A stretch of DNA of 64,000 nucleotides. It comes from Amia ocellicauda. Its lineage: Eukaryota; Chordata; Actinopteri; Amiiformes; Amiidae. Numbering within the stretch: the first letter of the stretch is position 1; each line of letters starts with the position of its first letter. Below the pieces are notes generated by a model, which was not told the origin of the DNA, did no database searches, and saw only the letters and a list, made by a program, of their open reading frames with translations. Below are positions 15,301 to 25,726 of this stretch, in pieces. The position numbers and the translations under genes were made by a program. The stretch spans positions 9,542,501 to 9,606,500 of the forward strand of contig NC_089856.1 of assembly GCF_036373705.1 (NCBI RefSeq). Reading direction: 5' to 3'.

Positions 15301-18149
15301 GCACTTCCTTTGTCATTTTTCCCCATGTATACCCAGCAGGCTTGGCATGTTCTGAGACCCAAACACAACCTGCCCTTTTGCCAGCACCTGTCCTCTACCT
15401 TTTATAATCATTAGCTGTTATTTGGTAGTGTTTTCCTCTGCTCGGTACAACAGCAGACTAATAAGAAATACCTAACGGGTGTCGAACTCCAGTTGGTGTG
15501 TCTCCTGCTGTTTGTTCCAGCCCAGCAATTGGCTCTTTAATTGGTCTCATTAAGCAATTAACTGGATGAATTGAACACTTCTCTTCAGACTGCAAAATGA
15601 TCTGTGGGGACAATATATCTTGAGTAATCGACCTAACTGAAGCTATTAGCTGTAAAACTAAGTCATGAAAGTCTTAGCTAAGCCTACCTGGGAAAATAAT
15701 GACATTAACTGAATAACTGAGAGCTCCTGTTGGGACAAAAACCTGCAGACACGGCAGCACTGCCAGGACTGGAATCTGACACATCCGCTTAATAATAATG
15801 ATAATATCGATGATTGACAGAGATAAAATCATGATACGAAAGGACAGTGTGAGCCAGATAAGTGTGGGAAAAACCCATCTCAAAGGGCCTATCCACAGCC
15901 ACACAATCTCCCTCCAGTGAAGACTCAAACAGCCCAGTAAACACCAATGACCATTAACCATACATCACCGGGGATCTGTGTGTATTAGCTCAATTTAACA
16001 CACCCTGTGGGAAATCTGACCGGTCCCAGTGCGTAATTAAAACCCCACTCTCCCTCACACGGAGGAACAGTGAGGGGCTGAGAGCTGGTTGGGCCGCTAC
16101 TGGAGGTCACGGGAGTGGGATTTTGGTCGTTGCCGACTGCACTGGGTGATAGTGGAAAAATATTGCTTGCGTTATTTCTCCTTGTAATAGGGTTGTTAGT
16201 CTCATGTGCTGTTTATGGAATGTGTGGATCCATGTGGGACATGAATAATTTGTAAATAGTGAAACTCAAAAATAAACTAAATAATTCACTCGGCTCCAGT
16301 CGCTCACTGGGGCAGAAACAGCAGAGTCTGAGGGTCCACTCAGTGAGGAAAAGGGGATTCAGGGATTGTGTAGAGCCACACAACATAACACCACAAAACA
16401 CAACACCTCACAGCATGCCACTCCACACCACACCACACAATGCCACACAACACACCACTCCACACCACAGAACCAAAAAAAACACACAAAACCACAGAAT
16501 GCAGATTTGCAGTCAAGAATCGTGGACTCATCTCAGGTGTCCCAATATTGTCTTAGTGTCTTCCAGTCCCATTTATTTGTATAGGCCACCGTGAATTCAT
16601 ACCCGTGATCTCTAGACTATCAGATGCGTCCTCATGTTCATATAACATATATGTAAATGTGCTTTAATAAAACAGAGAAACCGTGCCACCATCACAGTTC
16701 ATTTCCCCCGAGATGTAACCCCAGTACAAGACTATAGTACCACAGCCTTTATTCAGAAGTGTAGCTCAGTCTTTGTTTAAGGGCAGATGGAACATAAATT
16801 GCAGAAGAACACATAAGCAAATTTTCCACATTTTGCTTTACATAACATAATTGGAGGGACGACTTAAAATAAGCAAAAAATCACAACAAATAACCAAAAC
16901 AGCAGAGTCTGAGGAATTCAGCAGAGCATATGCATTACTCTAATTGAATTCGGACATCCGAGCTGGCTGAAATTAATTTGATTATGAATAATGTCTTCAG
17001 ACAGAACTTGCAGATGTCACTGGTGCTTTAGGCTGAAAAAATATATCAAACCTGCAGATTTTATGCCTTGCTCACCGGGATCCTGTACTGGATGAAGCGG
17101 CTAATGAAAATGGATGTATATGTCTGTCATGATGGTGTACAATCCTTTGAACATAACATTATATGACTCCCATCAATACTTCACAATCCCAGGGTGTGTT
17201 GCTCAGTACCACCTGATTGTCGTTTTTTAAGAGCCTCTTATTAGTGGAGAGCAATTACTAAGAAATACAAGACCTCAGAGATGTCCCTGAGAAGCAGGGC
17301 TGTTCAAACTCCTGAACTTAAGATTATAGCACCTCTAGTGTGGTTTCACCTGTATTGTTTCCATATCAAAGTTCAGCATTACCTTTCTTAAGAGCAGCAA
17401 AGAGGATCTCACTGGGGGAAGAAACTGAACAGCATACGAGACGATTCCTGTATGTATATGTGCCGTTTCTGCACTGAGGGATCTTAGATTTCAGCAGAAA
17501 AGAGAGCTTTTACCAGCTCAGGTTTGAATTCTCACACTAGCACCCCAACCTGGGTTTGAACCCGGGTTTTAGCAACCTGTGGCTCATAGCGTGGCCCTCT
17601 GCTCGGGGCGATCGCTCCCTCTGGAATCTCAGCACAGCGAGGCTTTGCAAATGTGCTTCTTGGCACCGACTCAGCGATTTTAATTTGAAGAGAGAGTTAT
17701 GGATGAGTCTGGCGGGGCTCCAGGTGGCAGCGGTTCAGTCTGAGCTCTCCGTGTCTCTGTGTCTTCTTCTTACTTATGCTTTTTTTTTTTTTTTCTTTTT
17801 TCTATTTTACTTACCCCTCTACCATTCACTTGAAACAGCATAGCAAGCGGGCAGCACAGAGATGCTGCAGAGACCCTCGCCCGGCTGCATGGGCACAGAG
17901 TAAATGTGCAGAGATTACCCCCATCAGACTAAAACACAAGCCCAATAAAAGAAAAGGAAACAAAAATCAAATAATCTTTCGTTTTCATCTTCGTCTCCTC
18001 TCTGTGTCCTTCTATCACTGATCTGATTTTATTTTTGTAACACACGTTCGCTCCGCAGCAAATGCAATCCCCTTTAAATCGTTTTTTTTTTTTAAATGAA
18101 ATCAATTTATAATTCTCATTTCCAGCAGCCCCCATGTCACTCCACGCTC

Positions 18150-18185
<36 letters not shown>

Positions 18186-21012
18186 GTGTCTGTGTATTTG
18201 TGTGTGTGTTTAACACTTAAAGTTAGCGAACCACCTTGTATTATGATATATATATTACCAAAAGAATAGTCACGGCATTGATGTATAAATTGCTTTTGGA
18301 ATGAGTGCTGTTTTTTTGTTGCTGTTGTTGACAAATTAGTAAACTGAAACAATTAAACAGTGCATTTCCATATTCTAAGAAATAACACTGAAGAAGACGT
18401 ATTAGGAATAAAGGGATGCATAGCTGAACAAATGTCCCCTAGCTGCTGCCACTTAATCTATGCGCCAATGCACGTTAATTGAATGACTAATTGAGATGAT
18501 TAAAGGAATTGGGAGATTATTAATCAATAAGTAGTTTAATTAAGCAGACTACATGACCAAATTGTGCTAGGGCCCCATTCATGGTATATACACACCAATC
18601 AGCCATAACATTATGACCACCTGTCTAATATTGTGTAGGTCCCCCTTTTGCCGCCAAAACAGCCCTGACCCGTCGAGGCATGGACTCCACTAGACCTCTG
18701 AAGGTGTGCTGTGGTATCTGGCACCAAGACGTTAGCAGCAGATCCTTTAAGTCCTGTAAGTTGTGAGGTGGGGCCTCCATGGATCGGACTTGTTTGTCCA
18801 GCACATCCCACAGATGCTCGATTGGATTGAGATCTGGGGAATTTGGAGGCCAAGTCAACACCTTGAACTCGCGATTCATCAGACCAGGCCACCTTTTTCC
18901 ATTGCTCCGTAGTCCAGTTCTGATGCTCACGTGCCCATTGTAGGCGCTTTCAGCAGTGGACAGGGGTCAGCATGGGCACCCTGACTGGTCTGCGGCTACG
19001 CAGCCCCATACGCAACAAACTGCAACACACGGTGTGTTCTGACACCTTTCTATCGGAGCCAGTATTCACTTTTTTGGCAATTTGAGCTACAGTAGCTCGT
19101 CTGTTGGATCAGACCACACAGGCCAGCCTTCGCTCCCCACGTGCATCAATGAGCCTTGACCGCCCATGACCCTGTCGCCGGTTCACCGCTTTTCCTTCCT
19201 TGGACCACTTTTGATAGATACTGACCACTGCAGACCGGGAACACCCCACAAGAGCTGCAGTTTTGGAGATGCTCTGACCCAGTCGTCTAGCCATCACAAT
19301 TTGGCCCTTGTCAAAGTCGCTCAGATCCTTACGCTTGCCCATTTTTCCTGCTTCTAACACATCAACTTTGAGGACAAAACGTTCACTTGCTGCCTAATAT
19401 GTCCCACCCACTGACAGGTGCCACGATAACGAGATTATCAGTGTTATTCACTTCACCTGTCAGTGGTCATAATGTTATGGCTGATCAGTGTATATATAAT
19501 GGACACCAAACGAGCACGATGGGTCAAATGGCCTCCTCTCATTTTTGTAAACTTTCTTATGTTCTCATGTTCTTATCACTGTATCCCCATGGTCCATTCC
19601 TAAGCACAATGAAGGGTTGAATCCATTGGAAGGCAGTGTAACACTAGGGTACAAACCACGGTAAAACTATGTTTAAAGGGTCATTATCCTGTGGTAAATA
19701 TACCAGGTATATGTGCATTAGGGTGTAATGTGCAGGTTAGAAAGTGAGAGGAATTGTGTTGTGTGGTGTTTTGTGTTGTGGCGTTGTGTGGTATTGTGTG
19801 GCATTGCATTGTGTTGTGTGGAGTGGCATGTTGTGAGGTGTTGTGCTTTGAGGTGTTGTGTTGTGTGGCATTGTGTGGTGTTTCGTCATGTCGTTTTTTG
19901 TTGTGTGGTGTAAGTGTGGTGTTATGTTGTGTAGATTTGTGTTTTGTGGGGTTTTGTTCTGTAGTGTTGGGTGGTGTTGTGTGGCACTGCGTTGTGGCAT
20001 TGTGTGGCATTGTGTTGTGTTGTGTGGCTGCTGACAGAGAGCCTGCTCTACACAATCCCTGTCACTCAGTGAACCCTCACACACTGCTGTTTCCGGCCCA
20101 GTAAGCGGCTGAGCAAAGTGAATAATTCTGACGCCTCACACGAATCCAAACAGCGCGCAAGACTAAAAACTCTATTACAGGAGAAACAACACAGATAATT
20201 GGATCCCAGCAGCCTCAGCTAGTAATGGTTAAAAGATGAAGCCTGAGGAGCATCAGCCAAATAAACCCACTAATGATTTACAGGGTGCCTCACTCTTTCT
20301 TCTGCTTCCTTTCTGCCCATCTATCGCTCTGCCGTTCCTGACTGTCTTTTCTCTACACGTCGGCCGCCAATGGTTCATTCACGGATGATGGGAATGAGAA
20401 AGCAGCTTTTAAGCACGGATCACCATCGGACCGAAACCAGAGGCACAGAGTGAGTGAGTGAGTGAGTGAGTGAAGGAGTGGTTTCACTTTGCCTGCGTTG
20501 ACAAAACTACACTCACTGTCAACAGGGCACAACATGTTGCTCCAGACAGGGCTAAGTGAAGGGGCATTGTGTGTAGTCTTACATTCCACTAGGGACTAGG
20601 ACTGCCTAACGAACTAACTGTGCAGCCAACTGGGGACGCAAAATGGAATGGCAATGGCAATCAACAGATGAGTCAACACAACGCAATGCAACACAACGTA
20701 ACGCAACGCAATACCATGCCCTGCCGTGCACAACACACCACTAATCCAAAGTCACTGCTCCTTGCCTGCTGGAGAGCCTGCTGTGTCTCCATGTTTTCTT
20801 ATTCACGTTCGGTTTCATGACGCAAGGGGGGCTGGGAGCGTCTCGGGGGGGAGGGGGGGGGTTTAATTCATCGGAACGAGAAGATCAATACGGCACAACG
20901 ATCGGCCCGCACCAGAGGGCTATAATTAATTGAAAAAATATACTGAGGAGAGAGAACGAAGAGAGGGGGGTTTAAGATAGCTATCCCCATGCAGTCATAT
21001 CTCCCTGTGGAG

Positions 21013-21054
<42 letters not shown>

Positions 21055-24000
21055 CTTTCTCCTGGCAAAAGAAAAACAACACGTTACAAACCAACCATAA
21101 AAACAAATCATCCAAGGGTACAATGGTCCTGCCGCATTCTGAATCAATTTTCAATCCCCGTCCCCCCCCACACTGTGAGCTGTCTTCTTCTGGGGGGGCA
21201 ATTATTCATGCTGCTGCTGTGATCTATCAGGTCTCTGCAGTGGAGTCTCTGCGCTGTCTGTCCTCCTACTCCCAGCCTGCAAGTTTCTATGAGTTTCAGG
21301 ACTCGATTTCCACAGCTTGTTTCACAGAAAAGCTGGCAAGGGAGAAAGGATTAGAGCCGAGATGCTTCTTCTGCTCGCTCTCTTGTGCCCTCTCTCTCTC
21401 ATACACATACATACATTATGAAAATGAGGATTCTTTCCTAAACTACCCTCTTCTGCAAGGACTGCAAAATCTTGCCTGGACTCTTGGGGGTTAGGCTGCA
21501 CTATTCTGCTCATAATGAACTTTTAACGAACACCTCCTGTTCCCTCCTACTATATCTTTGACACAGTAATTGCATATATTCTGTCATTACATGCCTCTGT
21601 CTGGGTTATCATTTGCATTGAATACTCTATACAGTATGTTAAGTAGTCTCATGGGGTTCCTCACTGGGTGATGCCCTGGGCAAAACCCTAACACTGTCTT
21701 TGGCTGGGAAAACTAGCACTATAAGCACATTTTGTATTCTTCATCGCCATACGTTCACCAGTCACCCCCAGTATAACCCACACCATGTAGTCCTCAAGGG
21801 ATATATTTTCCTCCTAACGAATCCTTAGCCAATGCCACTGCTTCGGGCAAAAATTAAGCGACTTCCTTGCCTTTGCTTCCACTCTAGTTCAATACGGTAA
21901 AAGATTGGTTTCTTCTTCTAAGGATTGCTTTCCCGGCCCCCAGGGCTATGAGCTGCCCCGGAGTCCAGAATCCTTGCCTTCAATTGACACGGTTCACATT
22001 CACAGCAATAGCTAATGACTTCAGCCGGGCGGGTGCGCTACGGGGAGATTACAAGGGTCTCAACCTGAGACTCAGAACTGATTGTAGCTCTACAGAATCA
22101 CAATGTACTTTCCTATAGATTGCTAAATTGGCCATAAGTCATTGATATGTCAAACTGTGGGTGATGAATAAGGTTAATCCCCTTCAATTCTTGTTAAGCA
22201 AGATAAATCAGTATTGTACAGTTATATGAGACGGACAGTGTCAGACTGAGGCACAAGCTACAGTTTAGGGGCTCGCATTTTGAGACTAACAACAAAACAA
22301 AAAAAAGAGACAACATTTCAAGTAACCAGATAAAGAAGACTCTAAAATCAACATTTTCCTTCGACTTATATCATTCATGGGCCATTTCTTCACATAACTG
22401 AAAATGGACTCTTTCTGTATCAGATTTGTATTCCTTGCAACTACCATATTTAGTTTTTCCAATTGTGACCTTTTCTTCCACACTCTAATTTGCAAACGTT
22501 GCCAAAATGGTGCCCAACGAGTCTGTCACTCTGGAACAGATGCCCACTGCAGAATAATCTAGGTGGGCCACACTGAACCAACTCCTCTATCATCTATGTA
22601 TTGCCTTAATCCCCGAGATTCCCAGGGCATCTGGGAGAAGTCGTGGGAGTGACAAACCTGCAATCGTTTCACCTCCATAAATCAATAAGCTGCTCAGCAC
22701 CTACTCGATAATCCACCCTTGGTCTCATTATTGACGGTGCCCTTTGTTGGGAATCTGCTGATGTGTCCTGCTGCTTGTTAATAGTGTAGGGTTTGTTTTT
22801 TTATTTGGCATTGTTGGGGAAAAATAAATGAAGTACTTCTGAAGTCAGGATTTATAATAACATGTATACGTCTTATTCAATGGTATGAAAAAAGTAATCC
22901 CTTCACCACACCCCGAACCCCAACACCCTAAAGACTTCTGACTTTAAAACCCTTCTCTGCTCATATACTTGAAACAAAGGGATCCTATGGAAGGTGGCAC
23001 GTTTGAAAAGGGGAATTGGGGGACCGTTCCTTTTAAAAGCACCCCCTATTCTTCATATACAGGACCTACTCGATTTAGTGGATATGGTACCCCCCTCCAG
23101 AGAAGCTGAATATAACTTACAACCAATATTCCAATGAAACCATATATTGTGAATTTTGTAAACAAATCATTTGATCATACAGGTTGTGGTTTCTTTCTGT
23201 GATGAATTGTGTTCTTGCGCATGTGTGGCTTGTGTTTGTGTGTACCTGTGCTTGTGTGCCGCAGTGTGTGTGTGTGTGGGGGGGGGGGGGACGATTTTGC
23301 CTATAGGGTGTCAAAGAGAGAGAGTGATCATATGTGGCATTGGACAATAGCTGTCGGGGATGCCATAGCGATTCCCTGTCGGCCTCAGACAGATCTCCAG
23401 CAGCCCCAGTCACAGCAGCGCAGCGGAGCGCGTCCCCCCTGGATTGTAACCCAAGAACAGCCATATATTCCCCAGGATAATTATGATAATTTGTATTATT
23501 TACATGTAGCACGCCTTTATCCACGGCAACTGGCATTCATCAGCACAAGCGTGACACAAACTTACAGGGAACTATAAATAATCCAGATTCTGCAATTCTG
23601 AGTAGATGGGTTTGGCGAAAATGCAGGATATAGCATAATGCAGCATGGTAATTTATACAGTGGAGCACCAATGCAGTGCAAAATAAGGGACAGCAATTAC
23701 ATCTCCCCGTTCCCAAACAGCCAGGGCAGTGGGAAATGATACAGGTCCAGTAGTAAAGACAGTCTGATGCTGTGAATTATAGTGTAGGTGTTCATGTCTT
23801 ATTAATTTGTGTGTTTCTTCATTTCCAACTTTGACCGTGTATTTTAGTTAAACATATAATAGAAAATAGTTGATTGACAACAATGGGTTTAAAAAGTTTT
23901 CATTTGTAGTATCCTTGTTTAAAAGAAAATACAACTTCTAAAACACAACATAACATTTTATAATAGTTTCGTCATGTAATAGCCTATTTTGTTTGTCTTT

Positions 24001-25667
24001 TCCAAAATACACCTTTTTTTTTTTTTTTTAAAGAAACAAATATGTACACTGCCATGTAAAATATTCCAAAGCCAAATCCCCTCAAAAATAAGAAAGGAAA
24101 AAAAAAAAGTTAAAAGCATGAATCAATACAAATATAGAAATACAGCAGGAATATCTAATGTATATCTAATATCTAATGCACTGGAGGAATTAACACTGAC
24201 AACTTCAACTAGTTTCCACGCACCTGTATCTATAGTGTCTGCTACCAGAGCAGAGCACGTAGAAGTCATAATAGGCAATGCATCAGTAATGTATCTCCCA
24301 TCACAAAAATATTTATACTTCCACTGCCTCGTTTATTTAACCCGTTCATTAAATAACTCGATACGCAATTTTGACCCAACACATCAGCCCCCTGCAGTAA
24401 CAGTAATAAACAGTAATAAAGTACAGCCAAAAGAGATCTCAGTCACCTGTGCACATTGAAAAGACAATGGACTAAACATGTGTGCTAATAATAATACTCA
24501 TCATCATCATAGCCTATATCTCGTTTTGTTGTTTGGGAGGGTGGGGTGTGTCTACACCAACTGCCCCGGCTTAACTGGAATAGTAGATTAGATTTGTTCC
24601 CCTGGGTGATTTAATACCGTATATAGATGGCAACGCACTGCAGGCGAGAAATGCACCCTTAAATTGTTCACCTCGGATTTACACTCCACACCCTAGACTT
24701 GAGTTGCATGTCAGAAGCGCACAGAGGCTTCAAAATGCTGACTAAAGTCTACGGAGACTCTTCCTCACTATAGCGGGCTATAACAATGATTTATCCTAAT
24801 TGTTTGCTCGTCCCGTCATGAATTAGGCTACTTGGGACTTCAGTTGAAACAAATCGACCCAGAATACATACACACAACAGATATAATAATGCAAATCCCA
24901 CAATGTACATCTCCCTGACATTATTTCCTTACCAGTACAGTAGTGAGACCCTGCTGTGCCGCAAACATTGCCTCTCCGCAAATAGGCGCTTTTTAAAAAA
25001 CACTATGTCCCTCCAAGGGCTCCAGACAGCTCCAGTGACACACTCCCCGGAGAAGTTGGCCAGTGCAATGGTGCCCACTCCTCTCCTGATGCGTGCACAG
25101 TGGTGAGTGGGCGAGGAAAACCTGAGGAATGAGGGAGACGGAGACGTTTCCCACCGGCCCCCACTGCCCAGCCAAAGCCCGCAGGACGAAAACTGTCCGC
25201 CCAGCTAACGACCGCTTTCCGCCACAGCCCCGCTCAGCCGACGCACCGGCGAGGTAATGACTGCGCCATTCACTGCCAAAGAGCACAATGGAAAATCGTG
25301 GGGCATCAATTGCCCCTAATGCAGCTCTTTTAAAGTAAATTGTTATGAAATGCTTAGAGCTGTGTTTACTACGAGCTCTGGCATGACTTTCGCATGATCA
25401 CTCTTCATCACCGGTCGTTACACAGCTGGGTAAAGTTGGATCAAATAAATGTTCTTTCTTTTGCAGTGGAAGAACAAAAATAAACTCAGCAAATAAAACA
25501 CGTGTTACTGAAGTATGAGGACTGGCCATACATGACACACTGAGTTTTTTAAAACAATTAAGATTAACCACCTATACATAATGCACATTGTCTACAAGAG
25601 GTGTCAGTAACAACCTGTTTAGGCTATGAGTATGTTTTGTCGGTTTAACCTCACAGGTATACCACAA

Positions 25668-25726
<59 letters not shown>

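Noticed and set aside
16259..16594. Open frames rich in His, Thr and Pro
   Set aside because: Same satellite array, copy A; no coding signature.
19684..20084. His/Thr/Asn-rich minus-strand and Cys/Val-rich plus-strand open frames
   Set aside because: They are translations of the CACAA-type satellite array in several frames at once.
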